64,000 bases of DNA from Streptomyces sp. NBC_00582 (GTDB lineage Bacteria; Actinomycetota; Actinomycetes; Streptomycetales; Streptomycetaceae), in the NCBI RefSeq assembly GCF_036345155.1, contig NZ_CP107772.1, forward strand, positions 1,860,001-1,924,000. Direction: 5' to 3'. Under the pieces are notes generated by a model. That model ran no database searches. It was not told the origin of the DNA and saw nothing but the letters and a program-made list of their open reading frames with translations. The translations under genes were made by a program, and so were the position numbers. This document shows positions 25,600-33,960 of the stretch, one piece after another; positions within the stretch are counted from its first letter, which is position 1; each line of letters starts with the position of its first letter.

Positions 25600-26604
25600 A
25601 TGCGCATCGGAATCCTCGGCCTCGGCCGCATCGGCGCCTTCCACGCCGAGACCCTCTCCGGACTCGACGCCGTCGAGTCCCTCGTCGTGACCGACCCCTT
25701 CGCGGAGGCGGCCAAGGCCGCCGCGGAGCGGTTCGGCGCCGAGGTCGTGGACTCTCCGGAGGCCCTGCTGGCCGCCGGGGTGGACGGCATCGTCGTCGCC
25801 GCGGCGACCGACGCCCACCCCGCGCTGATCCTGGCCGGTGTCGAGGCCGGCATCCCCGTGTTCTGCGAGAAGCCCGTCGCGAAGACCATGAGCGAGGGCG
25901 TCGAGGTCCTCAAGGCCGTCCAGGGCAAGGACGTGCCCATCCAGATCGGCTACAACCGGCGCTTCGACGCCGGGTTCGTCGCCGCGCGGGCCGCCGTGGC
26001 CTCCGGTGAGCTCGGCACACTGCACACCGTCCGCTCCACGACCCTGGACCCGGCGCCGCCGCCGGCCGCGTACGTCGCCGCCTCCGGGGGCATCTTCCGC
26101 GACTGCTCGGTCCACGACTTCGACATCATCCGCTGGGTGACGGGCCGTGAGGTCACCGAGGTGTACGCGGTGGGCGGCAACCGGGGCGCCGACTACATCA
26201 AGGAGGCGGGCGACGCCGACACCACCGGCGCGCTGCTCACGCTCGACGACGGCACCATCGCCGTGATCTCCAACTCCCGCCACAACGCCCGGGGTTACGA
26301 CGTCCGCATGGAGATCCACGGCTTCACCGACTCCATCGCCGTGGGCCTGGAGGACAAGCTGCCGCTGCGCTCGGTGGAACCCGGGGTCACCTTCCCGGCC
26401 GGCACCCCGCACGACTTCTTCATGGACCGCTTCACGGCCGCCTACCGCGCCGAACTCACCGCGTTCACCGAGGTCGTGGCCGGCACCCGGCCCTCGCCCT
26501 GCACGATCGAGGACGCCCTGGAGGCGGGCTGGATCGCGGAGGCCTGCACGCTCTCGCTGCACGAGCACCGGCCCGTGACGATCGCGGAGGTCCGGGCCTC
26601 CTGA
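25600..26604 (+). CDS. Gfo/Idh/MocA dehydrogenase, inositol 2-dehydrogenase-like
   Basis: A 334-residue NAD(P)-dependent oxidoreductase. The Rossmann motif GILGLGRIGAFHAE begins at residue 4, the EKP motif is in VFCEKPVAKT, the substrate loop is IQIGYNRRFDAGF and the catalytic His/Asp pair is in DCSVHDFDIIRW. These fit the myo-inositol 2-dehydrogenase (IolG) branch, which oxidises inositol to scyllo-inosose. The rest of an iol pathway is not here, so the substrate may be another polyol or a sugar. GGAG precedes the ATG. It is followed by a terminator and is probably monocistronic under the LacI regulator. Confidence 0.82.
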   Translation: MRIGILGLGRIGAFHAETLSGLDAVESLVVTDPFAEAAKAAAERFGAEVVDSPEALLAAGVDGIVVAAATDAHPALILAGVEAGIPVFCEKPVAKTMSEGVEVLKAVQGKDVPIQIGYNRRFDAGFVAARAAVASGELGTLHTVRSTTLDPAPPPAAYVAASGGIFRDCSVHDFDIIRWVTGREVTEVYAVGGNRGADYIKEAGDADTTGALLTLDDGTIAVISNSRHNARGYDVRMEIHGFTDSIAVGLEDKLPLRSVEPGVTFPAGTPHDFFMDRFTAAYRAELTAFTEVVAGTRPSPCTIEDALEAGWIAEACTLSLHEHRPVTIAEVRAS

Positions 26605-26631
26605 CCCGCGTCACCTCATCGTCGCCTTGCC

Positions 26632-26661
26632 GAGGGCGGCCCCCGACCGGGGGCCGCCCTC
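26632..26661. terminator. Bidirectional hairpin terminator
   Basis: GAGGGCGGCCCCC (26632-26644) pairs perfectly with GGGGGCCGCCCTC (26649-26661) over a 4-base loop. It lies between the convergent dehydrogenase and small-protein genes and reaches into the stop codon of the latter. Confidence 0.75.
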
Positions 26662-26863
26662 ACAGGCAGTAGCGGACCATCCACTCGTCCGGGTCGTACG
26701 CGTCACGCGCCGGGTCCCGCGGAGTGGCCGGGCGCTCCTCGACGGTGTCCTGCGGGCGCACCCGCTCGGGCAGCGCCCCGAACCGCGCCTTGCGCCGCGC
26801 CTCCGCGGTGACCTCCTGCTGTTCCTCCTGCATCGCACCCTCCCCGTCCGCTGCTCCGTACAC
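26660..26863 (-). CDS. Small conserved-looking hypothetical protein
   Basis: A 67-residue charged protein with the blocks EVTAEARRKARFGALPERV and DAYDPDEWMVRYCL at the very C terminus. GTG 26863 has an ideal AGGAGG seven bases upstream; ATG 26833 (57 residues) is a second possibility. G/C third positions and the strong ribosome site argue that it is real. I recall similar small actinobacterial proteins without a function. The single terminal Cys-Leu end is notable. It lies downstream of the ABC operon on the same strand but more than 100 bases away. Confidence 0.6.
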   Translation of the reverse strand: MYGAADGEGAMQEEQQEVTAEARRKARFGALPERVRPQDTVEERPATPRDPARDAYDPDEWMVRYCL

Positions 26864-26930
26864 CTTCCGTCCTCCTCAACGTCCTTGGCACGCCGTCGGT
26901 TCCGGACGCGGCGCACCGCCCGTACGCACG

Positions 26931-26970
26931 GGTGCGCGCCGCCGCCTGTCGGCGACGGCGCGCAAGCACC
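26931..26970 (-). terminator. Imperfect hairpin after the CUT2 operon
   Basis: GGTGC-GCGCCG and CGGCGC-GCAA-GCACC pair with a four-base bulge, 19 bases past the stop of the ATP-binding gene. It is a plausible but imperfect end for the transporter operon. Confidence 0.35.
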
Positions 26971-26988
26971 GGGAAGCGTGCGGTCCTG

Positions 26989-27906
26989 TCAGGACGTCCC
27001 CTCGCCGCCGCCCGCCACCGGGGCGGTGAGGTCCGCCTCCTCGGGGAGCTCCTCGGTGTCGACGCCGCGGACCTGGGCCAGCTCGTGCTTGAGTGCGGCG
27101 AGTTCGGCGCCACCGGCCATGTGGTTGGTGAGTTCCTCGAGGCTGACCTCGCTGCGGTCGGCGGAGAGTTCGAGGGTGCCGAGGCGCAGGACGCTGAAGT
27201 GGTCGCCGACCATGTAGGCGTGGTGGGGGTTGTGGGTGATGAAGATGACGCCGAGGCCGCGGTCGCGGGCGGCGGCGATGTACTTCAGCACCACGCCGGA
27301 CTGCTTGACGCCGAGGGCGGCGGTGGGCTCGTCGAGGATCAGCACCCGGGCGCCGAAGTACACTGCCCGCGCGATGGCCACGCACTGGCGCTGGCCGCCC
27401 GACAGGGTGCCGATCGGCTGCTCCAGGTCGTCGAGAACGATGCCCATCTCGCGCAGCTCGTGGTCGGCGGTCTCCTTCATCTTCTCGATGTCGAGGCGGC
27501 GCAGGGGCCAGGGGCCCCTGGTCATCTCGGAGCCGAGGAAGAAGTTGCGCCACACCGGCATCAGCGGCACGACCGCGAGGTCCTGGTAGACGGTGGCGAT
27601 GCCCTTGTCCAGCGCCTCGCGCGGGGTGCTGAAGCGGACCGGGGCGCCGTCGACGAGGAACTCGCCCTCGGTGTGCTGGTGCAGCCCGGAGACGATCTTG
27701 ATGAGGGTGGACTTGCCGGCGCCGTTGTCGCCGAGGACACAGGTCACCTTGCCGGGGTACACCGTGAGGTCGACGCCGTGCAGCGCGCGGATGTTGCCGT
27801 AGGACTTGCCGGCGTTGCGCAGTTCGACGATCGCCCCGTCCGCCGTGTCGGGGGCGGAGTCCGCGATGACGGCCCCGTGGGTGCCGGTTCCGTTGGTGGA
27901 AGTCAT
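26989..27906 (-). CDS. CUT2 sugar ABC transporter ATP-binding protein
   Basis: A 305-residue nucleotide-binding protein with Walker [14 protein letters not shown], the signature [15 protein letters not shown], Walker [13 protein letters not shown] and the switch His in [10 protein letters not shown]. RbsA-type partners are usually about 500 residues with two ATPase domains; this one has a single domain, as in the FrcA branch. It would act as a homodimer energising the permease encoded just upstream. It is the last gene of the SBP-permease-ATPase operon. The C-terminal 40 residues are acidic and without known function. Confidence 0.88.
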   Translation of the reverse strand: MTSTNGTGTHGAVIADSAPDTADGAIVELRNAGKSYGNIRALHGVDLTVYPGKVTCVLGDNGAGKSTLIKIVSGLHQHTEGEFLVDGAPVRFSTPREALDKGIATVYQDLAVVPLMPVWRNFFLGSEMTRGPWPLRRLDIEKMKETADHELREMGIVLDDLEQPIGTLSGGQRQCVAIARAVYFGARVLILDEPTAALGVKQSGVVLKYIAAARDRGLGVIFITHNPHHAYMVGDHFSVLRLGTLELSADRSEVSLEELTNHMAGGAELAALKHELAQVRGVDTEELPEEADLTAPVAGGGEGTS

Positions 27907-27910
27907 GGGG

Positions 27911-28987
27911 TCACCTCCGGGTCGCCGTGCGGCTGACCCACAGATTGATCAGGACGGCGCCGAGGAGCATCACGCCGAGGAATGCCTTGAACCAGTCGGG
28001 GTTCCAGCCGGCGTAGACGATGCCCTGCTGCACCATGCCGAACATGAAGGCGCCGAAGACCGGGCCGATCGCGCTGCCGGCGCCGCCGGTCAGCAGACAG
28101 CCGCCGATCACGGCCGCGGAGATGTAGATCAGCTCCTGGCCCACGCCCTCGCCGGACTGCACGGTGTTGAAGGTGAAGAGCTGGTGCATGCCGATGAACC
28201 AGGCACCGAAGCCGACCAGCATGAACAGGGAGATCTTGGTGAAGTTCACCGGGACGCCGACGGCCCGGGCGGACTCCTTGTTGCCGCCCACCGCGAAGAT
28301 CCAGTTGCCGTACCGGGTGCGCAGCAGGACCCAGGTGGCCAGCGCGGCGAAGGCCAGCCAGTAGAAGATCGTGATCTTCACTTCGACACCGCCGATGTCG
28401 AAGGACGAGGCGAAGATCTTCTTCGCCTGGTCGAAGCCGTCCATGTCGCTGATGTCGTCGGTGGCCACGTTGGTGGTGACCAGCTTGGTCACCGCGAGGT
28501 TGACGCCCTGCAGGATCAGGAAGGTGCCGAGGGTGATGAGGAAGCTGGGCAGCCCGGTCTTCATCACCATCCAGCCGTTGAAGAAGCCGATGGCGAGGGA
28601 GACCGCGAGCGCGACGACCACGCCGACCCAGACGTTCATGCTCAGCTGGTAGGCGAGCATGCTCGCGGTGAGCGCCGAGGTGATCACCGCGACGCCGGAG
28701 GAGAGGTCGAACTCGCCGCCGATCATCAGCAGGGCCACGGGCAGCGCCATGATCCCGATGGTGGACGACTGGTAGAGGATGTTGGCCATCGAGCCGGCCT
28801 CGCGCACCGGCGGGGCCGTGATGAGGAAGAACACGTACACCGCGACCGCGCCGAGGAAGACACCGACCTCGGGGCGGGCCAGCACGCGGAGGGCCAGCGG
28901 GCGTTCGGCGGTCCGGCCGTCGGTCTTCCTCGGGCCGGAGGCCGGCGGTGTGGTCACCGCCGGCTCGGCGTGGTGAGTCATGCTCAT
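27911..28987 (-). CDS. CUT2 sugar ABC transporter permease
   Basis: A 358-residue inner-membrane permease with 8-10 hydrophobic segments and the CUT2 signature block [18 protein letters not shown]. Later blocks include [20 protein letters not shown] and [19 protein letters not shown], all usual for RbsC-type proteins. The ATG 28987 overlaps the stop of the binding-protein gene (TGATG), indicating coupled translation; a start two codons on is also possible. It forms the channel for the sugar or polyol delivered by the lipoprotein. Confidence 0.9.
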   Translation of the reverse strand: MSMTHHAEPAVTTPPASGPRKTDGRTAERPLALRVLARPEVGVFLGAVAVYVFFLITAPPVREAGSMANILYQSSTIGIMALPVALLMIGGEFDLSSGVAVITSALTASMLAYQLSMNVWVGVVVALAVSLAIGFFNGWMVMKTGLPSFLITLGTFLILQGVNLAVTKLVTTNVATDDISDMDGFDQAKKIFASSFDIGGVEVKITIFYWLAFAALATWVLLRTRYGNWIFAVGGNKESARAVGVPVNFTKISLFMLVGFGAWFIGMHQLFTFNTVQSGEGVGQELIYISAAVIGGCLLTGGAGSAIGPVFGAFMFGMVQQGIVYAGWNPDWFKAFLGVMLLGAVLINLWVSRTATRR

Positions 28988-30003
28988 CACCGGGTGCCCT
29001 TCGCGGCGAACGCGGCGACCTTGTCGACGTTGGTCTTGTCGACGAAGGCCGGACCGGTCAGCACCGGAGCCTCGCCGCCGCCCATGTAGTTGCCGTTGTT
29101 CTTGTAGAGCCACAGCGAGTCGATCGCCAGGTAGCCCTGGAGGTAGGGCTGCTGGTCGACGGCGAACTGGATCGTGCCCTTGCTGATGGCTCCGGTCAGG
29201 TCCTTGTTCAGGTCGAAGGTGGCGATCTTCGCCTTGCTGCCGGCGTCGGAGGCCGACTGCACGGCGGTCAGGGCGAAGGGGGCGCCGAGCGTGACGACGT
29301 AGTCGATCGACTTGTCCTGGGTGAGCTTGGCGGTGATCGTGGACTTCACGGACGGCATGTCGGTGCCGTTGACGTTCAGGACCTCGGTGGTGCCCGAGAA
29401 GGTCTTCTTCACACCGTCGCAGCGCTGGGTCAGGCCGATGTTGCCCTGCTCCTGGATGACGCAGACGGCCTTCTTGGCGCCTTCCTCGTTGAGCCGCTTG
29501 CCGAGCGCCTCACCCGCGACGGTCTCGTCCTGGCCGAAGAACTCCATCAGACCGAGCTTCTGCCACTCGCTCACGCCGGAGTTGAGGCCGACGACGGGTA
29601 TGTTCGCGGCCTTCGCCTTGGCCACCACGCCCTTGAGGGCGTCGGGCTTGGCGAGGGTGATGGCGATGCCGTCGACCTTCTGGTCGATGGCGTTCTGGAC
29701 CAGGTTGGACTGGTTGCCCGCGTTCGGGTCCGCGGAGTAGATCAGCTTGACGTTGTCCTTGGCCGCCGCGGCCTCGGCGCCCTTGCGGACGATGTCCCAG
29801 AAGGTGTCGCCGGGCGACTGGTGCGTCACCAGCGCGACCGTCATCTGCGGGGTGCTCGCCTTGCCCGCGGAGGCGCCGTCCGCGCTCTCCTCGGCCTTCT
29901 TGCCGCCGGAGCTGCTGGAGCAGCCCGCCAGGGTCAGGGCCACCGCCGCGGCCATGGCCACGACCGGGGCGATTCTGCGGGAACGGGGCGAAGAGCTGTC
30001 CAT
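28987..30003 (-). CDS. CUT2 sugar-binding lipoprotein
   Basis: A 338-residue periplasmic-binding-type lipoprotein. The N terminus has a twin-Arg-like basic stretch, a hydrophobic core (VVAMAAAVALTLAG) and lipobox LAGC-S, so it is anchored outside the membrane after processing. The mature part is a type I (ribose/inositol-like) fold with ISTADPNAGNQ-like and VVGLNSGVSEW blocks. It is the first gene of the operon, divergent from a GntR regulator. The sugar is not predictable, though the Gfo/Idh gene nearby hints at inositol or a related polyol. Confidence 0.88.
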   Translation of the reverse strand: MDSSSPRSRRIAPVVAMAAAVALTLAGCSSSSGGKKAEESADGASAGKASTPQMTVALVTHQSPGDTFWDIVRKGAEAAAAKDNVKLIYSADPNAGNQSNLVQNAIDQKVDGIAITLAKPDALKGVVAKAKAANIPVVGLNSGVSEWQKLGLMEFFGQDETVAGEALGKRLNEEGAKKAVCVIQEQGNIGLTQRCDGVKKTFSGTTEVLNVNGTDMPSVKSTITAKLTQDKSIDYVVTLGAPFALTAVQSASDAGSKAKIATFDLNKDLTGAISKGTIQFAVDQQPYLQGYLAIDSLWLYKNNGNYMGGGEAPVLTGPAFVDKTNVDKVAAFAAKGTR

Positions 30004-30441
30004 CTTTCCTGCACCTCACTGTGCGACGGGAGAACGACCTGGAAAGGGAGAGGGGATCTCTGGAGGGGGCCCGTTACTGCTCAGGGTGGGGCCATGCGGC
30101 CGGGTCCGCGACTGTTCGGTTTCCGTTCGATGTGTGGACTCGGCCGTGCACTGCTGGGACGGGATCCAATCCCTTGCCAGGCCCCCTGTCAATACTTTGT
30201 TAAGACATCATTTCACGAGCAGGTCCGAATGTAAGAACAAACCATTGACAGCGGAGGTCACCGGGACCTACACCTGGGAGACGCCAGATCCCCGATCACC
30301 CTAGGAGCCGATCATTATCCCCCGCATCCAGACGTACCGCTCGCACGTGTGGACGATTCGGGGAGATTCAGCGATCGTTCCGTCGGTCCGGGCGCCGGCA
30401 ACGGACGAACCGCCACGCGGCCGACACAGGAGGTGCCCTTG
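30004..30441. promoter_or_regulatory. Divergent promoter region between the sugar transporter and a GntR gene
   Basis: This 438-base gap is AT-richer around 30180-30250 (CAATACTTTGTTAAGACATC, GTAAGAACAAACCATTGACA), where TTTGTT and AACAAAC form a loose inverted pair. It probably holds both promoters and a site for the GntR/UTRA protein. No gene is evident in it. The right end has a clear AGGAGGTG at 30428-30435 serving the GntR start. Confidence 0.5.
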
Positions 30442-31227
30442 ATGGCGAAGACCGGTGCACGTTCCCGCGCGGTGGCCGCTTCGGCCCTGGACGGGCTGCC
30501 CTTCGCGCTCGACCGCTCCAGCCCGGTGCCGCTCTACTACCAGCTCGCCCAGCAACTGGAGTCGGCGATCGAGCACGGCGCGCTCGCCCCGGGCAACCTG
30601 CTGGGCAACGAGATCGATCTGTCGACCCGGCTGGGCCTGTCCCGCCCCACGGTCCGCCAGGCGATCCAGTCGCTGGTCGACAAGGGACTGCTGGTGCGCC
30701 GCCGGGGGGTCGGCACCCAGGTCGTGCACAGCCAGGTGAAGCGGCCGCTGGAGCTCAGCAGCCTCTACGACGACCTGGAGGCGGCCGGACAGGGACCCAC
30801 CACGCGGGTCGTGCGCAACGAACGCGTCCCCGCCGCCGCCGATGTCGCGGCCGCCCTGGGGATCGCGGAGGGCGCCGAGGTCACGCTGCTGGAGCGGCTG
30901 CGCTCGGCGCACGGCGAGCCGGTCGCGTATCTGTGCAACTACCTGCCCCCCGTCCTGCTCGGCCTGGACACCGAGCGGCTGGAGGCGACCGGCCTGTACC
31001 ACCTGATGCGCTCGGCCGGCATCACCCTGCACAGCGCCCGGCAGACCGTCGGCGCCCGCTCGGCCACCGCCGAGGAGGCCCGGATCCTCGGCGAGGAGGA
31101 GGGCGCGGCCCTGCTGACCATGCAGCGCACGGCGTACGACGACACCGGCCGGCCGGTCGAGTACGGGACGCACATCTACCGCGCGTCCCGGTACGCGTTC
31201 GACTTCCAGTTGCTGGTCAGGGGCTAG
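30442..31227 (+). CDS. GntR-family (HutC/UTRA) regulator
   Basis: A 261-residue regulator from ATG 30442, chosen for the AGGAGGTG seven bases upstream. The winged helix covers about residues 25-95 (PLYYQLAQQLESAIEHGALAP opening, LGLSRPTVRQAIQSLVDKGL recognition part) and the UTRA sugar-sensing domain the rest (EVTLLERLRSAHGEPVAYL, ending YRASRYAFDFQLLVRG). It is divergent from the CUT2 transporter and is the natural candidate to control it. UTRA domains bind small sugars or their phosphates. Confidence 0.88.
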   Translation: MAKTGARSRAVAASALDGLPFALDRSSPVPLYYQLAQQLESAIEHGALAPGNLLGNEIDLSTRLGLSRPTVRQAIQSLVDKGLLVRRRGVGTQVVHSQVKRPLELSSLYDDLEAAGQGPTTRVVRNERVPAAADVAAALGIAEGAEVTLLERLRSAHGEPVAYLCNYLPPVLLGLDTERLEATGLYHLMRSAGITLHSARQTVGARSATAEEARILGEEEGAALLTMQRTAYDDTGRPVEYGTHIYRASRYAFDFQLLVRG

Positions 31228-31274
31228 GTGTATTGATCACGAGGGTCAACGACGCTCGTGATCGACACACCTAG
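31224..31274. terminator. Bidirectional terminator containing both stop codons
   Basis: Arms of 20 bases at 31224-31243 and 31255-31274 match at 18 of 20 positions around an 11-base loop. The stem starts CTAGGTGT and ends ACACCTAG. The TAG stop of the GntR gene lies in the left arm and the TAG stop of the opposing SDR gene lies at the mirror position in the right arm. Confidence 0.85.
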
Positions 31275-32032
31275 CGCGGGGCCATGCGCAGCGCGCCGTC
31301 CATGCGGATGGTCTCGCCGTTGAGGTAGTCGTGGTCGATGATCGACAGGGCGAGCTGCGCGTACTCCTCGGGCCGGGCCAGCCGGTGCGGGAAGGGCACG
31401 CCGGCCGCGAGGCCCGCGCGGAACTCCTCGGAGACGGTGGCCAGCATCGGCGTCTCCACGATGCCCGGGGCGATGGTGCAGACCCGGATGCCGTACTGCG
31501 CGAGGTCACGGGCGGCCGGCAGGGTCAGCCCGACGACGCCGCCCTTGGAGGAGGAGTAGGCGGCCTGGCCGACCTGGCCGTCGTACGCGGCGATCGACGC
31601 GGTGTTCACGATCACGCCCCGCTGCCCGTGCTCGTCGGCCTCGGTGGCGGCGATGGCCTCGGAGGCGAGCGCGAGGACGTTGAAGGTGCCGATCAGGTTG
31701 ACCTGCACGACCTTGGCGTACAGGGCGAGGTCGTGGACGCCCTTCTTGCCGAGGATCCGCGCGGACGGGCCGATGCCGGCGCAGTTGACGACCGTGCGCA
31801 GCGGGACGCCGGCGTCCGCCGCGACGGCGACGGCGGCCCGGACCTGCTCGGGGTCGGTGACGTCGGTCGGGACGTAGGTGACGCCGTCCACCTCGGGGGC
31901 CCGGTCGACGCCGTCCTTGAGGTCCAGCGCGAACACCTGCGCGCCGCGCTCGGCGAGGGCCTTGGCGGTGGCCGCGCCGAGGCCGGAGGCACCGCCGGTG
32001 ACGAGGGCGGCGGTGTGGGCGAGCTGCATCAT
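31271..32032 (-). CDS. SDR, 3-hydroxyacyl-CoA dehydrogenase type II-like
   Basis: A 253-residue short-chain dehydrogenase. The cofactor motif is TGGASGLGAAT, with Asp in ALDLKDG selecting NAD. NCAGIG follows, then the catalytic Ser (VNTASIAAYDGQVGQ) and Tyr-Lys (AAYSSSKGGVVGL), and a late PFPHRLARPEEYA loop. This pattern fits the HSD17B10/FabG-like enzymes that oxidise 3-hydroxyacyl-CoAs. ATG 32032 overlaps the upstream acyl-CoA dehydrogenase stop (TGATG). The pair would do the dehydrogenation and the hydroxyacyl oxidation of one beta-oxidation or branched-chain route; a hydratase is missing here. Confidence 0.88.
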   Translation of the reverse strand: MMQLAHTAALVTGGASGLGAATAKALAERGAQVFALDLKDGVDRAPEVDGVTYVPTDVTDPEQVRAAVAVAADAGVPLRTVVNCAGIGPSARILGKKGVHDLALYAKVVQVNLIGTFNVLALASEAIAATEADEHGQRGVIVNTASIAAYDGQVGQAAYSSSKGGVVGLTLPAARDLAQYGIRVCTIAPGIVETPMLATVSEEFRAGLAAGVPFPHRLARPEEYAQLALSIIDHDYLNGETIRMDGALRMAPR

Positions 32033-33210
32033 CACTCCTTGCCGAGGGCGGTGAGCACACCGCCGTCGTTACGGTCCAGCGCACGGGAGATGATCATGCG
32101 CTGGATCTGGTTGGTTCCTTCGAAGATCTGCATGACCTTGGCCTCGCGCATATAGCGCTCGACGGGGAAGTCACGGGTGTAGCCGTACCCGCCGAGGACC
32201 TGCACGGCGTCCGTGGTCACCTTCATGGCGTTGTCCGTGGCCACGAGTTTGGCGATCGACGCCTCGCGTGTGAAGGGCAGACCGAGGTCCTTCAGCCGCG
32301 CGGCGGACAGCGCGGTGGCCCGCGCCGACTCGATCGCGGCGCCCATGTCGGCCAGGACGAACGCCAGCCCCTGGTGCTCGATGATCGGCTTGCCGAAGGT
32401 CTCCCGCTCCCGGGCGTAGCGCACGGCGTGGTCGAGGGCGCCCTGGGCGAGGCCGCAGGCCACGGCGGCGATGCCGAGCCGGCCGTGGTCGAGGGAGGCC
32501 AGTGCGATCTTCAGGCCCTGTCCCTCCTCCCCGATGAGCCGCTCGGCCGGCACCCGGACGTCGTCCAGCCGCATGGTGGCGGTGGCCGAGCCGGTCAGCC
32601 CCATCTTGCGCTCCGGCGGGTCGGCGCTGAGCCCCGGGGTGTCCGCGGGGATCAGGAAGCAGGAGATGCCGTGGCTGCGGTCCTCGGAGGTGCGGGCCAT
32701 GACCGTGTAGAAGTCGGCGTGTCCGCCGTGGGTGGTCCAGGCCTTGGCGCCGTTCAGGACGTAGTCGTCGCCGTCGCGGACGGCGCGGGTCAGCATCGCC
32801 GCCGGGTCGGAGCCGGCGTGCGGCTCGGACAGGCAGTACGCGCCGAGCAGCTCACCGCCGAGCATGTCGGGCAGCCATCTGCGCCGCTGCGCGTCGGTGC
32901 CGAAGCGGGCGAGCGGGAAGCAGGACAGGGCGTGCACGGAGATGCCCACGGCGACGCTCGACCAGACCGCGGCGACTTCCTCCAGCACCTGGAGGTAGAC
33001 CTCGTACGGCTGCCCCGCCCCGCCGTACTCCTCGGCGAACGGCAGTCCGAGCAGACCGCTGCGGCCGAGGGTGCGGAAGGCGTCCCGGGGGAACGCCCCG
33101 TCCGCCTCCGCGTCGGCGACCCGGGGTGCGAGTTCCTTGGCGGCGAGGGTGCGCGTGAGCTGGATGAGCTCGACGGCCTCCTCGGTCGGCAGGGCGCGAG
33201 TGGCAGGCAT
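32032..33210 (-). CDS. Acyl-CoA dehydrogenase
   Basis: A 392-residue flavoprotein of normal length. The ACAD signatures are present: YCLSEPHAGSDPAAM with the FAD/substrate loop, and QVLGGYGYTRDFPVERYMREAKVMQIFEGTNQIQRMII, where the Glu of FEGTNQ is the usual catalytic base of short/medium-chain enzymes. It oxidises acyl-CoA to enoyl-CoA, passing electrons to ETF. I chose ATG 33210 with GGAGG upstream; the open frame extends to 33279 but that part overlaps the operator. It leads the two-gene operon with the SDR and is probably controlled by the adjacent TetR protein. Confidence 0.92.
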   Translation of the reverse strand: MPATRALPTEEAVELIQLTRTLAAKELAPRVADAEADGAFPRDAFRTLGRSGLLGLPFAEEYGGAGQPYEVYLQVLEEVAAVWSSVAVGISVHALSCFPLARFGTDAQRRRWLPDMLGGELLGAYCLSEPHAGSDPAAMLTRAVRDGDDYVLNGAKAWTTHGGHADFYTVMARTSEDRSHGISCFLIPADTPGLSADPPERKMGLTGSATATMRLDDVRVPAERLIGEEGQGLKIALASLDHGRLGIAAVACGLAQGALDHAVRYARERETFGKPIIEHQGLAFVLADMGAAIESARATALSAARLKDLGLPFTREASIAKLVATDNAMKVTTDAVQVLGGYGYTRDFPVERYMREAKVMQIFEGTNQIQRMIISRALDRNDGGVLTALGKE

Positions 33211-33248
33211 GGTGACCTCCACGAAGTAGTGCGGGGAGCAGTACCGGG

Positions 33249-33280
33249 AATGATACTGGAGTGCGTACGAACGTATCATT
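33249..33280. promoter_or_regulatory. TetR-type operator upstream of the acyl-CoA dehydrogenase
   Basis: AATGATAC (33249-33256) and GTATCATT (33273-33280) are perfect inverted 8-mers 16 bases apart, enclosing GTGCGTACGAAC. The site lies 39-70 bases ahead of the dehydrogenase ATG and just downstream of the TetR gene. Confidence 0.65.
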
Positions 33281-33351
33281 CAGCGTACGGCACGCGGGCG
33301 CGCCCCGGCACCCCGACCGCACCGGTCGACCGGGGCCCGGGACGAGCGGTG

Positions 33352-33924
33352 TCAGGACGAGACGGCGTGCACGATCAGCGACGCGAGCTGCTCGTAGGCC
33401 TCCGCGTCGGACAGTCCGGTGCGGGCCTTCAGCTCGCCCTGCTGGATCTGCCGCATGGTGGCGGCGGCGACCTCGCCGACGAACGCGGTGTGCACGTCCC
33501 TGAAGGCGCCGCCTGAGACACCCTCGGCGATGAGCTGCCGCACCCGCTCCGCGGCCATGCGCGTGTTGGCCTCGTACACCTCGCGGGCGGGCGGGAAGTC
33601 CGCCACGTCGTCGAGGAAGCGGCGCGAGAGCGGACGCAGCTGTTCGGCCACGGTGGTCAGATAGACCCGGACCCGGTCGGAGGGATCCACCGTCTGGGCC
33701 ACCCGCTTCTCCACGGCCTCCGTCGCACCGCGGAAGTAGTGCTTGACCGCCTCGACGACCAGCCCCTGCTTGCTGCGGGCGAGCTGGTAGAGCGTGGTCT
33801 TCGAGCAGCGCAGCCGCTCGGCGAGGTCGTCGAGGGTGAGGGTGGCGAACCCCTCCGCCGTGAGCAGCGCGACGAGTCGTTCCAGCAGATCGGCCTGTCG
33901 GGCGGTACGGCGGGGGGAGGGCAT
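33352..33924 (-). CDS. TetR-family regulator
   Basis: A 190-residue TetR regulator. The helix-turn-helix lies at about residues 12-55 with LTLDDLAERLRCSKTTLYQL, followed by a helical ligand domain. ATG 33924 heads the gene 36 bases after the end of the aldo/keto reductase gene, so it may be read from that promoter. The next gene downstream is the acyl-CoA dehydrogenase, whose upstream region has a 32-base inverted repeat. It likely represses that operon in response to an acyl-CoA. Confidence 0.87.
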   Translation of the reverse strand: MPSPRRTARQADLLERLVALLTAEGFATLTLDDLAERLRCSKTTLYQLARSKQGLVVEAVKHYFRGATEAVEKRVAQTVDPSDRVRVYLTTVAEQLRPLSRRFLDDVADFPPAREVYEANTRMAAERVRQLIAEGVSGGAFRDVHTAFVGEVAAATMRQIQQGELKARTGLSDAEAYEQLASLIVHAVSS

Positions 33925-33960
33925 GATCCCAGCGTAGCCCCCTTGGTTACTCCTCGGTCA

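Noticed and set aside
30301..31173. Minus-strand frame of 290 residues over the GntR gene
   Set aside because: Mirror of a well-supported GntR/UTRA gene; no own start site.
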